Shown piece after piece: positions 25,748 to 35,111 of a DNA stretch of 64,000 nt. The stretch spans positions 620,001 through 684,000 of the forward strand of contig NZ_JABFTX010000002.1 of NCBI RefSeq assembly GCF_021404305.1, read 5' to 3'. The position numbers and the translations under genes are program-made. How positions within the stretch are numbered: position 1 is the first letter of the stretch; each line of letters begins with the position of its first letter. The DNA is from Billgrantia ethanolica. GTDB taxonomy: Bacteria > Pseudomonadota > Gammaproteobacteria > Pseudomonadales > Halomonadaceae. The notes beneath the pieces were generated by a model. That model was given only the letters and a program-made list of their open reading frames with translations, was not told where the DNA came from and ran no database searches.

Positions 25748-26716
25748 TCATTCCACTTCTTCGTTGTGCAGGGCCTCGGCGGCGCCCAGCAGCCCCGGCC
25801 AGGGCGCGGTGACTACTCGCACCGGGATGGCGCGGTTGTAGTCGCTCATGCGGCCCTTGGCGGTAAAGGCTTCGACGAAGCGGCTCTGAGGCAGCCAGTC
25901 CAGCAGCCGTGGCAGAATGCCGCCGCACAGATAGACCCCGCCGCGGGCGCCCATGGTCAGGGCGGCATCGCCGCAGACGTCGCCGAGGATCTTGAGAAAC
26001 CGCAGCAGGGTATCACGGGCGATGGCGTCACCGCCCGTGGCGGCGGCCGTCACCTCGGGCGGGGTCTGGCAGCTGGGATTGGCGCCTTTCAGCGAGCAGT
26101 GGGCCAGATAGAGATCGAGCAGCCCCTGGCCGCACAGGATGCGTTCCACGGAGACCCGGCCATAGCGGTTGCGGAAATGCCGCAGCAGGTTCTGCTCGCG
26201 CTCGTCGGTAGGCGCATAGGTGACGTGTCCGCCCTCGGTGGGCAGCGGAATCCAGGCATGGCGGCCGGGGAAGATGCCGGCCACGCCGAGCCCGGTGCCG
26301 GGGCCGATGACGAGACAGGTGGCGTGCTTGCGCGCCACGCCCGGTTGCACCTCGACCAGTTCCTCGGGCGCCAGGTGCGGTACGCCCAGGGCCTGCGCGG
26401 TGAAGTCGTTGATCACCTTGAGCCGTTCCAGACCGAGAGCGGTCAGCGCCTCGCGGCGGGAAAACGACCAGTGATTATTGGTCATGACCACCCGATCGCC
26501 GTCGATGGGGCAGGCGAAGGCCAGGCAGGCTTCCCGCGGGGCGTCGTCGGCGGCCAGGCCGACCCGGCTCAGGTAGTCGCGCACCGCCTCCACCAGGCCT
26601 GGATAGTCGGCGCAGGGCAGGGCGATGCTCTCGCGGGGGGCGTGCTCGCCCGGCGTGACCAGGGCGAAGCGGGCATTGGTGCCGCCGATGTCGCCGATCA
26701 GAGCCGGTCGCGTCAT
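25748..26716 (-). CDS. glk: glucokinase
   Basis: 322 residues of bacterial Glk type: ATP loop [12 protein letters not shown] at the start, N-N-H-W-S-F and N-D-F-T-A-Q-A-L with the catalytic Asp, G-P-G-T-G-L-G-V-A and the E-G-G-H-V loop. It phosphorylates glucose to glucose-6-phosphate, entry to the Entner-Doudoroff route. Its start overlaps the edd stop by 4 nt. Confidence 0.95.
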   Translation of the reverse strand: MTRPALIGDIGGTNARFALVTPGEHAPRESIALPCADYPGLVEAVRDYLSRVGLAADDAPREACLAFACPIDGDRVVMTNNHWSFSRREALTALGLERLKVINDFTAQALGVPHLAPEELVEVQPGVARKHATCLVIGPGTGLGVAGIFPGRHAWIPLPTEGGHVTYAPTDEREQNLLRHFRNRYGRVSVERILCGQGLLDLYLAHCSLKGANPSCQTPPEVTAAATGGDAIARDTLLRFLKILGDVCGDAALTMGARGGVYLCGGILPRLLDWLPQSRFVEAFTAKGRMSDYNRAIPVRVVTAPWPGLLGAAEALHNEEVE

Positions 26717-28599
26717 TGGTCCTCCTGGGAGATCTTCTCGAGTTCGCGGGAGAGCACTTCCTCCTCGAAGCCGCCGAATACCCCGGCGCCCTGCTCGGCG
26801 CCGGCGGCCAGGTGGCGGAAGCCGCCGAACAGCTCGCGGCCCATGCCGAAGTGATAACGCTCCAGGTTGGGCTCGACGATGCCGCGGCTGGCGAACTCGG
26901 CGGCGTCGACCAGCGCGGTCAGCTCGCCGCGTTCGGCGTCGACCCGCACGACGTCGCCGTCGCGCAGGCGCGCCAGCGGGCCGCGGTCCACCGCTTCCGG
27001 CGTGACGTGGATGGCGGCGGGCACCTTGCCCGAGGCGCCGGACATGCGCCCGTCGGTGACCAGCGCCACCTTGTAGCCGCGGTCCTGCAGCACGCCGAGG
27101 AAGGGGGTGAGCTTGTGCAGTTCGGGCATGCCGTTGGCCTTGGGCCCCTGGAAGCGCACCACCACCACCACGTCGCGGTCGAGCTCACCCGACTCGAAGG
27201 CGGCCTTGACCTGGTTCTGGTCGTCGAAGATGCGTACCGGCGCCTCCACCACCCGGTTGGCCTGCTTGACCGCCGAGATCTTGATCACGCCGCGGCCGAG
27301 GTTGCCTTCCATCACCACCAGTCCGCCGGTGTGGGCGAAGGGGTTGGACACCGGGCGCAGCACGTCGCTGTCGAGACTTTCCGTCGGCCCCTCGCGCCAG
27401 ATGAGCTTGCCCTGCTCGAGGAATGGCTCCTGGGTGTAGGCGCTCAGGTCGGTGCCGAATACGGTGGGAATGTCGCCGTGGATCAGGCCGGCGTCGAGCA
27501 GCTCGCGGATCAGCAGGCTCATGCCCCCGGCGGCCTGGAAGTGGTTCACGTCGGCGCTGCCGTTGGGGTAGATCCGGGTCAGGCTCGGTACCGCCGCCGA
27601 GAGGTCGTTGAAGTCGTTCCAGTCGATGGTGATGCCGGCGGCGGCGGCCATCGCCACCAGGTGCAGGGTATGGTTGGTGGAGCCGCCCGAGGCCAGCAGA
27701 CCGACCATGGCGTTGACGATGGCGCGCTCGTCGATCTGGCGGTAGAAGGGCCGGTAGTTGCCGCTCTGCTCCGTGTTGCGGATGGCCTGCTCGGTGGCGT
27801 AGCGGGTCAGCGCCTCGCGCAGCGGCGTGCCGGGGTTGACGAAGGAGGCGCCCGGCAGGTGCAGGCCCATCATCTCCATCATCAGCTGATTGGAGTTGGC
27901 GGTGCCGTAGAAGGTGCAGGTGCCGGGGCTGTGGTAGGAGCGCGACTCCGCCTCGAGCAGCTCTTCGCGGCCCACCTTGCCTTCGGCATAGAGCTGGCGG
28001 ATACGGGCTTTCTCGTCGTTGGGCAGGCCGCTGGGCATGGGCCCGCCGGGCACGAATACCGCCGGCAGGTGGCCGAAGCGCGCCGCGCCGATGAACAGCC
28101 CCGGCACGATCTTGTCGCAGATGCCCAGGTAGAGGGCGGCATCGAACATGTTGTGGGACAGCGCTACGGCGGTGGCCATGGCGATTACGTCGCGAGAGAA
28201 CAGTGACAGCTCCATGCCCGGCATGCCCTGGGTGACGCCGTCGCACATCGCCGGTACGCCGCCGGCGAACTGGGCGGTGCTGCCCATGCCGCGGGCGGCC
28301 TGTTTGATGATCTCGGGGTAGCTCTCGAAGGGCCGGTGGGCCGAGAGCATGTCGTTATATGACGAAACGATGGCCAGGTTGGCGCTGTTGGTCAGCTTGA
28401 GCCGATCCTTGTCACCGGCATGGTCACAGCCGGCGAAGCCGTGAGCCAGGTTGCCGCAGGAGAGTTCGCCGCGATGCACGCCCTGCTGATGCTGAGCGGC
28501 CATGTGGGCTTCATAGAGCTTGCGGCGCCCGCGTGAACGCTGGCGAATGCGTTCGGTCACCAGCTCGACGGTGGAATTCAGTGCGGTGGGGCGAGCCAT
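26713..28599 (-). CDS. edd: 6-phosphogluconate dehydratase
   Basis: 628 residues of the IlvD/Edd family. Conserved segments include [26 protein letters not shown] and G-G-S-T-N-H-T-L-H, with cysteines for the Fe-S cluster (for example A-M-C-D-G). It dehydrates 6-phosphogluconate to KDPG. It heads the leftward operon edd-glk-yeaD-reductase-kinase; glk overlaps its stop by 4 nt. A HexR-type palindrome and promoter lie 27-62 bp upstream. Confidence 0.95.
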   Translation of the reverse strand: MARPTALNSTVELVTERIRQRSRGRRKLYEAHMAAQHQQGVHRGELSCGNLAHGFAGCDHAGDKDRLKLTNSANLAIVSSYNDMLSAHRPFESYPEIIKQAARGMGSTAQFAGGVPAMCDGVTQGMPGMELSLFSRDVIAMATAVALSHNMFDAALYLGICDKIVPGLFIGAARFGHLPAVFVPGGPMPSGLPNDEKARIRQLYAEGKVGREELLEAESRSYHSPGTCTFYGTANSNQLMMEMMGLHLPGASFVNPGTPLREALTRYATEQAIRNTEQSGNYRPFYRQIDERAIVNAMVGLLASGGSTNHTLHLVAMAAAAGITIDWNDFNDLSAAVPSLTRIYPNGSADVNHFQAAGGMSLLIRELLDAGLIHGDIPTVFGTDLSAYTQEPFLEQGKLIWREGPTESLDSDVLRPVSNPFAHTGGLVVMEGNLGRGVIKISAVKQANRVVEAPVRIFDDQNQVKAAFESGELDRDVVVVVRFQGPKANGMPELHKLTPFLGVLQDRGYKVALVTDGRMSGASGKVPAAIHVTPEAVDRGPLARLRDGDVVRVDAERGELTALVDAAEFASRGIVEPNLERYHFGMGRELFGGFRHLAAGAEQGAGVFGGFEEEVLSRELEKISQEDQ

Positions 28600-28625
28600 G
28601 GAAGCACCTCGCGTCGTTAGAGGAA

Positions 28626-28637
28626 TGTAAGTTTACA
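28626..28637. promoter_or_regulatory. probable HexR operator upstream of edd
   Basis: TGTAAGTTTACA, same TGTAA-N2-TTACA form as the hexR-zwf site at 12508. It covers the candidate edd -10, consistent with repression. Confidence 0.7.
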
Positions 28638-28661
28638 CAATTGTCACCCATCGCTTGGCAA
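28632..28661 (-). promoter_or_regulatory. candidate edd promoter
   Basis: Leftward -35 TTGCCA (28656-28661), 18-bp spacer and -10 TGTAAA (28632-28637), the latter overlapping the HexR palindrome. Confidence 0.45.
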
Positions 28662-28795
28662 ATTTGAAGGTGCTTGGTCAAAAGTATGTAGTTTTATTAC
28701 GGCGATGGAAAAGGGCGAAGGGTCTGCGCACAATGTAGGCGGGCGTCGGTCCGTTGTCAGCCGGCGCATCGGCCACTTCCCCTGCCAGGAACCTC

Positions 28796-29929
28796 ATGTC
28801 CGAGCTGATTCTCAAGCAACTGCCCGCCATCGAGGCGGTGGCAGCGACGCAGTGGAATGCACTGATCGGCGACGATCACCCCTTTCTGCGCCATGAATTC
28901 CTGCACGCGCTGGAGGCGAGCGGCGCGGCCAGCCGCTCCACCGGCTGGGTGCCGGACCACCTTACGCTGTGGCGCGGCGAGTCGCTGGTCGGTGTGATGC
29001 CCCACTATCGCAAGTTCCACTCCTACGGCGAGTACGTGTTCGACTGGAACTGGGCCGATGCCTGGGAGCGTGCCGGCGGGCGCTACTATCCCAAGGGGCT
29101 CACGGCGATTCCCTTTTCTCCCGTGCCGGGGCCACGGCTGGCCTTGGCGGACGATGTCGACCCGCTCGAGGCGCGGGACCTGTTGGCCGGGGTCTGGGAG
29201 GAGGGCGGGCTGTCGAGCTGGCATCTGCTGTTTGCCGCCGACGAGGAGATCGATGCCTGGCTCGAGGCCAGGCCCGAGCTGCTGGTGCGCCACGGCGTGC
29301 AGTTCCAGTGGCGCGACCAGGGCTACGGCGACTTCGAAGGCTACCTGGCGGCCCTGACGGCGAAGCGACGCAAGACGATTCGTCGCGAACGACGTCGCGT
29401 CAGCGAGCAGGGGCTCAGCCTGCATCGACTCAGCGGCGAGGCGATCGGCGAGCGGGAGCTCGAGCACTTCTTCCGCTGTTACGAAATCACCTATCTCGAG
29501 CGCGGTCGTCACGGCTATCTCAATCTCGATTTCTTCCGCCGGCTGCGGCGTACCATGCCCGAGGCGCTGTTGCTCATTCAGGTGCGCCTCGACGAGCAGC
29601 CGGTGGCCGCTGCGCTCTGCCTGCAGGGCAGTCGCACGCTCTACGGCCGCTATTGGGGCAGCGAGGTGCTGGCCGACTGCCTGCACTTCGAGGCGTGCTA
29701 TTACCAGGGTATCGAACACTGCCTGGCCACCGGGCTGACCTGCTTCGACCCCGGTACCCAGGGCGAGCACAAGTTGATGAGGGGGTTCGCTCCCAGGCGG
29801 CTGCGTTCGCTGCATCATCTCGCCGACCCCGGGCTGCGTGCCGCCGTGGCGCGCTTCTGCGACGAGGAGCGTCGCCACGTCGAGGCCTACTGTCGTGCCG
29901 CCATTGAGGCACTGCCCTTCAAGGGGTGA
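28796..29929 (+). CDS. FemAB-like/GNAT-superfamily acyltransferase (PF04339 type)
   Basis: 377 residues from ATG 28796. Features typical of this family: N-x-x-I-G-D-D-H-P-F-L-R-H-E-F-L near the start, Y-V-F-D-W-N-W-A-D-A-W, K-R-R-K-T-I-R-R-E-R-R-R (basic helix) and F-D-P-G-T-Q-G-E-H-K-L-M-R-G-F at the end. Such proteins are annotated as peptidoglycan biosynthesis or N-acetyltransferase proteins; substrate unknown. It is monocistronic, facing away from edd with 196 bp between. Confidence 0.8.
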   Translation: MSELILKQLPAIEAVAATQWNALIGDDHPFLRHEFLHALEASGAASRSTGWVPDHLTLWRGESLVGVMPHYRKFHSYGEYVFDWNWADAWERAGGRYYPKGLTAIPFSPVPGPRLALADDVDPLEARDLLAGVWEEGGLSSWHLLFAADEEIDAWLEARPELLVRHGVQFQWRDQGYGDFEGYLAALTAKRRKTIRRERRRVSEQGLSLHRLSGEAIGERELEHFFRCYEITYLERGRHGYLNLDFFRRLRRTMPEALLLIQVRLDEQPVAAALCLQGSRTLYGRYWGSEVLADCLHFEACYYQGIEHCLATGLTCFDPGTQGEHKLMRGFAPRRLRSLHHLADPGLRAAVARFCDEERRHVEAYCRAAIEALPFKG

Positions 29930-30003
29930 GCTTTTCAGGGCGTGAGCCGGGCGGGCGTTGGTGGCATAATGCCGGCCATTCAGAACCATGAGGTCAACTA
30001 CCG

Positions 30004-30357
30004 ATGCTCAAGTGGCTCGCCATCGCCTTGCTGCTGTTGCTGGCGTTGCTGCAGTATCGCCTGTGGCTCGGGGACGGCGGTATTCATGAATTGCGCGAGA
30101 TTCGCGAGCGTGTGGCCATGTTCGATGCCGACAACAAGCCGCTGCGCGACCGCAACCAGCGCCTCGCTGCCGAGGTCATCGATCTTCAGACCGGCCTCGA
30201 TGCCATCGAGGAGCGTGCCCGCAGCGACATCGGCATGGTGCGCACCGACGAGCAGTTTTACTGGGTGCCCGGCGTGGTGATCGAGGCCAGCGTCGGCCCT
30301 GTCGGCAACCCGGAACCGACGGCGGGCAGCCCACGAGCGGGAGCGACCGATGAGTGA
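30004..30357 (+). CDS. ftsB: cell division protein FtsB
   Basis: 117 residues: one N-terminal transmembrane helix (about 3-20) followed by a coiled coil (about 28-75) and the conserved E-E-R-A-R-x-x-I-G-M-V-(x)4-E-x-F-Y ending. FtsB joins FtsL and FtsQ in the divisome. The longer-than-usual Pro/Gly tail is poorly conserved. Its stop overlaps the ispD start by 8 nt, the common ftsB-ispD arrangement. Confidence 0.92.
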   Translation: MLKWLAIALLLLLALLQYRLWLGDGGIHELREIRERVAMFDADNKPLRDRNQRLAAEVIDLQTGLDAIEERARSDIGMVRTDEQFYWVPGVVIEASVGPVGNPEPTAGSPRAGATDE

Positions 30358-31126
30358 GGCCGATGCATCCGCGCGGCTGTGGCTGGTGGTTCCCGCCGCG
30401 GGCCGCGGGCGGCGCATGGGCGCCGATCGACCCAAGCAGTATCTGACCCTGGAAGGGCGTCCGGTGCTGGCGCATACGCTGTCGCGACTGCACCAGGCCT
30501 TTCCTCAGGCACAGCTCTGCCTGTGCCTCGACCCCGACGACGACCGCTTCGATCCGGCCTGGGTGCCCTTTGCCCGGTGGCGGCGCAGCCCCGGTGGGCA
30601 CGAGCGGGCCGATTCGGTGCGCCAGGCCCTGGCAGCGCTGGCCGGCGAGGCCGGCGACGACGATCTGGTGCTGGTGCACGACGTGGCGCGCCCTTGCGTC
30701 ACCGTGGCGGATCTCACGACATTGCTGAGCGCGCTGCGTGAAGACCCGGTGGGGGCGCTGCTCGCCACGCCGGTAGCCGACACCATCAAGCGCGACGATG
30801 GCCAGGGGCGCATTGCCAGTACCGAACCCAGAGACGGCCTGTGGCAGGCCCAGACGCCTCAGGGTTTCCGCTATGGCCTGCTGCGCCAAGCGCTGGAACA
30901 GGCCGCGGCAGGCGGCGTCGGGGTCACCGACGAGGCCTCGGCGGTGGAGGCGCTGGGGCTCTCGCCGCGGCTGGTGCCCGGCCGGCGCGACAACCTCAAG
31001 ATTACCCATCCGGAGGATCTGGCCCTGGCCGCCCATGTGCTGGCCGCCCAGCGGGAAGGGGCTGCGTCGCACGCCGGGCAGGGGCTCGCTGAACATGCCC
31101 ACCTTGCTTCAAAGGAGACTGACTGA
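30350..31126 (+). CDS. ispD: 2-C-methyl-D-erythritol 4-phosphate cytidylyltransferase
   Basis: 258 residues. The nucleotide loop reads P-A-A-G-R-G-R-R-M-G-A-D-x-P-K-Q-Y, then H-E-R-A-D-S-V, V-H-D-V-A-R-P-C and W-Q-A-Q-T-P-Q-G-F, all IspD hallmarks. It makes CDP-methylerythritol in the MEP isoprenoid pathway. It is directly followed by ispF, whose ATG touches the stop. The ~25 residues at the C-terminus are extra and not conserved. Confidence 0.95.
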   Translation: MSEADASARLWLVVPAAGRGRRMGADRPKQYLTLEGRPVLAHTLSRLHQAFPQAQLCLCLDPDDDRFDPAWVPFARWRRSPGGHERADSVRQALAALAGEAGDDDLVLVHDVARPCVTVADLTTLLSALREDPVGALLATPVADTIKRDDGQGRIASTEPRDGLWQAQTPQGFRYGLLRQALEQAAAGGVGVTDEASAVEALGLSPRLVPGRRDNLKITHPEDLALAAHVLAAQREGAASHAGQGLAEHAHLASKETD

Positions 31127-31618
31127 ATGCTACGGATCGGCCACGGCTTCGACGTCCACCGCTTCGGTGAAGGCGACCACCTCATGATCGGTGGCGTCGC
31201 CATTCCTTTCGATCACGGCTTCGTCGCTCATTCCGATGGCGATGTCCTGCTGCACGCCATCAGCGATGCGCTGCTGGGAGCCTGTGCGCTGGGCGACATC
31301 GGCCGTCATTTTCCCGATACCGATGCGGCTTGGGCCGGCGCCGACAGCCGTGCCCTGCTGCGCCACGTGCATGCTCTGGTTCGCGAGGCCGGCTACCGGG
31401 TCGGCAACGTGGATGCCACGGTGATCGCCCAGGCACCCAAGCTGGCGCCTCATATCGCCGCCATGTGTGCACATGTCGCCGAGGATCTCGAGCTTGCCCT
31501 GGATGCGGTGAACGTCAAGGCCACCACCAGCGAGCGCTTGGGTTTCACCGGCCGCGGTGAAGGCATTGCCGCCGAGGCCGTGGTGCTGCTTACCCGCGAG
31601 GGAGCGACGAGTGTCTGA
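31127..31618 (+). CDS. ispF: 2-C-methyl-D-erythritol 2,4-cyclodiphosphate synthase
   Basis: 163 residues: G-H-G-F-D-V-H-R-F (metal ligands Asp9 and His11), [18 protein letters not shown] (third ligand His) and [11 protein letters not shown] at the end. It cyclises the MEP-pathway intermediate. The next gene, truD, starts 8 nt before its stop. Confidence 0.96.
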   Translation: MLRIGHGFDVHRFGEGDHLMIGGVAIPFDHGFVAHSDGDVLLHAISDALLGACALGDIGRHFPDTDAAWAGADSRALLRHVHALVREAGYRVGNVDATVIAQAPKLAPHIAAMCAHVAEDLELALDAVNVKATTSERLGFTGRGEGIAAEAVVLLTREGATSV

Positions 31619-32699
31619 GACACGACGGCCGGGCGACTGGCCCCGCGCCACCGACGCCGAATTCGGCCCGCCGCTGGCTGGCGACTACCGTGCCGCGCCG
31701 GAGGACTTCGTGGTCGAGGAGGTGCTCGGCTTTGCGCCCGAGGGCCACGGCGAGCATCTCTGGCTGTGGATCGAGAAGCGCGGTCTCACCACGCTGGATG
31801 CGGTGCGGCACGTAGCGCGTGAGTGTCAGGTGTCGCCGCGGGCGGTGGGCTACTCCGGCATGAAGGACAGAATCGCCGTGACCCGGCAGTGGCTCTCCGT
31901 GCAACTGCCGGGGCAGCCGGCGCCGGACGACCTGATCGAGCGGCTGGCAGCCTGCGGAGTGCGCGTGCTCGAGCAGGCGCGCCATCCGCGCAAGCTCAAG
32001 CGCGGGGTGCACCGGGCCAATCGCTTTACCCTGCGCATCACCGGGGTGGCGGTGAATGCGCAGCTCGAGGCGCGCTGGGCCTGGCTCTGCCGTCATGGCG
32101 TACCCAACCTGTTCGGCCCGCAGCGCTTCGGACCCGAAGGGCGCAACCTGGCGCGTGCCCGTGCGGTACTGGACCGCGGCTGGCGCAAGCGCGACGACAA
32201 GGAGGGCATGCTGCTCTCCGCTGCGCGCAGCTACCTGTTCAACGAGCAGCTCGCCATGCGCTTGGCCGATGGCAGCTGGCAGCGGCTGCTGACGGGCGAC
32301 GTGGCGATACTCGACGGCAGCGCCAGTCAGTTCGTGGTGGAAACCCTCGATGCCGAGCTGGCAGAGCGCGCCGAGCGGCTCGACCTGCACCCCAGCGGGG
32401 TGCTGTGGGGAGTGGGCAGCTCCCTTTCCGGGGGCGAGACGTTGCGCTACGAACAGACCCTGAGCGAGCGCCATGGTGCGCTGTGCCAGGGGCTGGAGCG
32501 TGCCGGCGTACGCATGGCGCGCCGCGCCCTGCGCATGCGCTTGGACCAGCCCCGACTCGAGGTGGCGGCGGACGAGGCGCGGCTCGACTTTCATCTACCG
32601 CGCGGTGGCTTTGCCACGGCGGTGCTGCGCGAGCTGCTCGACCATCCCACCTTGACCTCTTTCGCCGAACGCACGACGCCTGGGCACGAGCCCGGCTGA
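31611..32699 (+). CDS. truD: tRNA pseudouridine(13) synthase TruD
   Basis: 362 residues from GTG 31611, inside the end of ispF; GGGAGCGACGA precedes it. [23 protein letters not shown] (catalytic Asp), H-x-R-K-L-K-R-G-x-H-x-A-N-R-F and N-x-F-G-P-Q-R-F-G identify TruD. It modifies U13 of tRNA-Glu. The ispF-truD-surE-pcm order is classic for gammaproteobacteria. Confidence 0.94.
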   Translation: MSETRRPGDWPRATDAEFGPPLAGDYRAAPEDFVVEEVLGFAPEGHGEHLWLWIEKRGLTTLDAVRHVARECQVSPRAVGYSGMKDRIAVTRQWLSVQLPGQPAPDDLIERLAACGVRVLEQARHPRKLKRGVHRANRFTLRITGVAVNAQLEARWAWLCRHGVPNLFGPQRFGPEGRNLARARAVLDRGWRKRDDKEGMLLSAARSYLFNEQLAMRLADGSWQRLLTGDVAILDGSASQFVVETLDAELAERAERLDLHPSGVLWGVGSSLSGGETLRYEQTLSERHGALCQGLERAGVRMARRALRMRLDQPRLEVAADEARLDFHLPRGGFATAVLRELLDHPTLTSFAERTTPGHEPG

Positions 32700-32717
32700 A
32701 TCTGGAGGCCTTATCGA

Positions 32718-33464
32718 ATGCGCAGACTGCTGCTTTCCAACGACGATGGTGTGCATGCGCCGGGCCTGCGTGCCCTCTACGACGCCCTGGAGCCCCATGC
32801 CCGGCTGCGAGTGGTAGCGCCCGATCGCGACCGCAGCGGCGCCAGCAACTCGTTGACCCTCAATCGCCCCCTGGCCTTGACCGCGCTGGACAACGGCTTT
32901 CATTGTGTCGACGGCACGCCCGCCGACTGCGTCTACCTGGGCGTGAACGGCATATGGGACGAGCGCCCCGATCTGGTGATATCCGGCATCAACCACGGCG
33001 GCAACCTGGGCGACGACGTACTTTATTCGGGCACCGTGGCCGCAGCCATGGAGGGGCGCAACCTCGGCATGCCGGCCATTGCCATGTCGCTGGTGGGCTC
33101 GCGCCACTTCGACACCGCCGGCCGGGTCGCGGCGAGCCTGATCGGTGCCGCCGATCGGCTCTCGCTGCCGCCCCGCAGCCTGCTCAACGTCAACGTGCCG
33201 GACCTGCCCTGGGAAGAGATCCAGGGCTTCCGCGTGACCCGCATGGGCTATCGTGGGCCGGCTGAGCGGCCGATGGAGGTGCGTGACCCCCGCGGCCGTT
33301 TACGCTACTGGATTGCGGCCGTGGGGCTGAGCGCCGATGATGGCGATGACACCGATTTTGCCGCCATCGAGGCGGGATACGTATCGATAACGCCGCTGCA
33401 GACCGACCTCACCCGGCATGCAGCGCTCGACGATGTGCAAGGCTGGTTGGATGCATTCACCTGA
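32718..33464 (+). CDS. surE: 5'/3'-nucleotidase SurE
   Basis: 248 residues: [12 protein letters not shown] (metal-binding Asp pair), [16 protein letters not shown] and [21 protein letters not shown]. It dephosphorylates nucleotides as a stationary-phase housekeeping enzyme. Its stop lies inside pcm (14-nt overlap). Confidence 0.96.
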   Translation: MRRLLLSNDDGVHAPGLRALYDALEPHARLRVVAPDRDRSGASNSLTLNRPLALTALDNGFHCVDGTPADCVYLGVNGIWDERPDLVISGINHGGNLGDDVLYSGTVAAAMEGRNLGMPAIAMSLVGSRHFDTAGRVAASLIGAADRLSLPPRSLLNVNVPDLPWEEIQGFRVTRMGYRGPAERPMEVRDPRGRLRYWIAAVGLSADDGDDTDFAAIEAGYVSITPLQTDLTRHAALDDVQGWLDAFT

Positions 33465-34131
33465 ACGATTGCCGGAACTGCTTCGCGGCGTCGGCATGAC
33501 GTCGCAGCGTACCCGAGACCGCATGGCGGCACGCCTGGCCGCACAGGGCATCGTCGATGAGCGGGTGCTGCGGGTGATGGCCGAAGAGCCGCGTCATTTC
33601 TTCCTCGACGAGGCGCTGGCCCATCGTGCCTACGAGGACACCTCGCTGCCCATCGGCCACGGCCAGACCCTGTCGCAGCCGTGGATGGTCGCGCGCATGA
33701 CCGAGCTGGTGATGCAGGAGGCGCCCCAGCGCGTACTGGAGATCGGCACCGGTTCCGGCTATCAAACGTTGATTCTCTCGCGCCTGGTTCCGGAACTCTG
33801 GTCGGTGGAGCGAATCAATGCCTTGCATCACCGGGCAGCGAAGCGGCTGCGCCTGCTGCGGGCGCACAACGCTCGCCTGCGCCTGGCGGATGGCGGCCAC
33901 GGCTGGCAGGAGGCGGCGCCGTTCGACGTGGTATTGCTCACCGCCTGCGCCCATGAGCTGCCTCAGGTGCTGATCGACCAGCTCGCCGAAGGCGGCGTGA
34001 TGATACTGCCATTGGCCGATCCGGGCGGCGACCAGTGGCTGACTCGGGTGCGCCGCGTGGGCCATCAAACAGAAGTACAGCGGCTCGAGCGCGTACGCTT
34101 CGTGCCGCTGCTGCAAGGAGTGATTCGTTGA
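33451..34131 (+). CDS. pcm: protein-L-isoaspartate O-methyltransferase
   Basis: 226 residues from ATG 33451, overlapping surE by 14 nt. [15 protein letters not shown] precedes the SAM-binding motif [12 protein letters not shown]. It repairs isoaspartyl residues in ageing proteins. The residue after D-V-V-L-L-T is Ala (T-A-C-A-H-E-L-P) as in other gammaproteobacterial enzymes. Its stop overlaps the next start. Confidence 0.95.
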   Translation: MHSPERLPELLRGVGMTSQRTRDRMAARLAAQGIVDERVLRVMAEEPRHFFLDEALAHRAYEDTSLPIGHGQTLSQPWMVARMTELVMQEAPQRVLEIGTGSGYQTLILSRLVPELWSVERINALHHRAAKRLRLLRAHNARLRLADGGHGWQEAAPFDVVLLTACAHELPQVLIDQLAEGGVMILPLADPGGDQWLTRVRRVGHQTEVQRLERVRFVPLLQGVIR

Positions 34132-35111
34132 AGCGACAACTCAGTGTCTTCCTCAAGGGGGCCGGCATGGGAGCGGCCGATGCCGTGCCCGGGGTTTCCG
34201 GCGGCACCATCGCCTTCGTCACCGGCATCTACGAGGAGCTCATCCACACCATCAAGCAGTTCGGCCCCAGCGCCTATCCGGCCTGGCGTCGCGGCGGGCT
34301 GGCCGGGCTCTACCATCATCTCAACCTGGCCTTCGCCTTGCCGCTGCTGCTGGGCATCGGCGTCAGTCTGGTCAGCGTGGCGCATCTGGTGGTGTGGCTC
34401 ATGGACGATCATCCGTTACTGCTCAACGGCTTCTTCTTCGGCCTGGTGGCGGCGTCTGCCATCGTGGTCAGCCGGCATCCTTCCGATTGGAAGCTGTGGC
34501 ATCTTGTGCCGTTGATCGTCGGTCTGCTGCTGGCCCACGGGCTGCCGTCGCTGATGCCGCTGGTCACCCAACTGGGCGTTCCGTCGCTGGTATTGATCGT
34601 GGGCGGGGCCATCGCCATCAGCGCACTGCTGCTGCCCGGCGTCTCCGGCAGCTTCCTGCTGTTGACCATGGGGCTCTATGGCACCGTGATGCAGGGCATA
34701 CGCAGCTTCGATCTGGCACTGCTCTCGACTTTCGCGGTAGGCTGCCTGATCGGTCTATTTGGCTTTTCACGGCTGCTCTCCTGGCTGCTTCGCCGCTATC
34801 ATACGGCCACCCTGCAGCTGTTGATCGGTTTCATCGTCGGCTCGCTGCCCGTGCTCTGGCCCTGGCGCGAGCTGGTTCGCTACCAGCTCGGTCCCGAGGG
34901 GCAGATGATTCCGCTCGACTACCGCTACCTGACCCCTGGCGACTACGCCATTTTGACCGGAGAATCCGGCCTGATGCTGCCGGTGGTGATTGCCATGCTG
35001 CTCGGGGCAGCTCTGGTCCTCGGGGTGGCTCGCGGCACGGGTGGCAGCGCACCCGGCCGGGCGGGAAACGGCTCTCACAATTCGCCTGACAAGGAGGGCT
35101 CCAATGCGTAA
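34128..35111 (+). CDS. DUF368 polytopic membrane protein, probable polyprenyl-phosphate transporter (PopT-like)
   Basis: 327 residues, starting at TTG 34128 that overlaps the pcm stop (TTGA); AAGGAG at 34115-34120 supports it. The N-terminus K-G-A-G-M-G-A-A-D-A-V-P-G-V-S-G-G-T-I-A is the DUF368 hallmark, repeated in part as L-L-L-P-G-V-S-G-S-F-L-L in the second half, an inverted-repeat transporter layout. DUF368 proteins were recently linked to recycling undecaprenyl phosphate across the membrane. Here the gene is inserted between pcm and nlpD, overlapping nlpD by 8 nt. Confidence 0.85.
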   Translation: MKRQLSVFLKGAGMGAADAVPGVSGGTIAFVTGIYEELIHTIKQFGPSAYPAWRRGGLAGLYHHLNLAFALPLLLGIGVSLVSVAHLVVWLMDDHPLLLNGFFFGLVAASAIVVSRHPSDWKLWHLVPLIVGLLLAHGLPSLMPLVTQLGVPSLVLIVGGAIAISALLLPGVSGSFLLLTMGLYGTVMQGIRSFDLALLSTFAVGCLIGLFGFSRLLSWLLRRYHTATLQLLIGFIVGSLPVLWPWRELVRYQLGPEGQMIPLDYRYLTPGDYAILTGESGLMLPVVIAMLLGAALVLGVARGTGGSAPGRAGNGSHNSPDKEGSNA

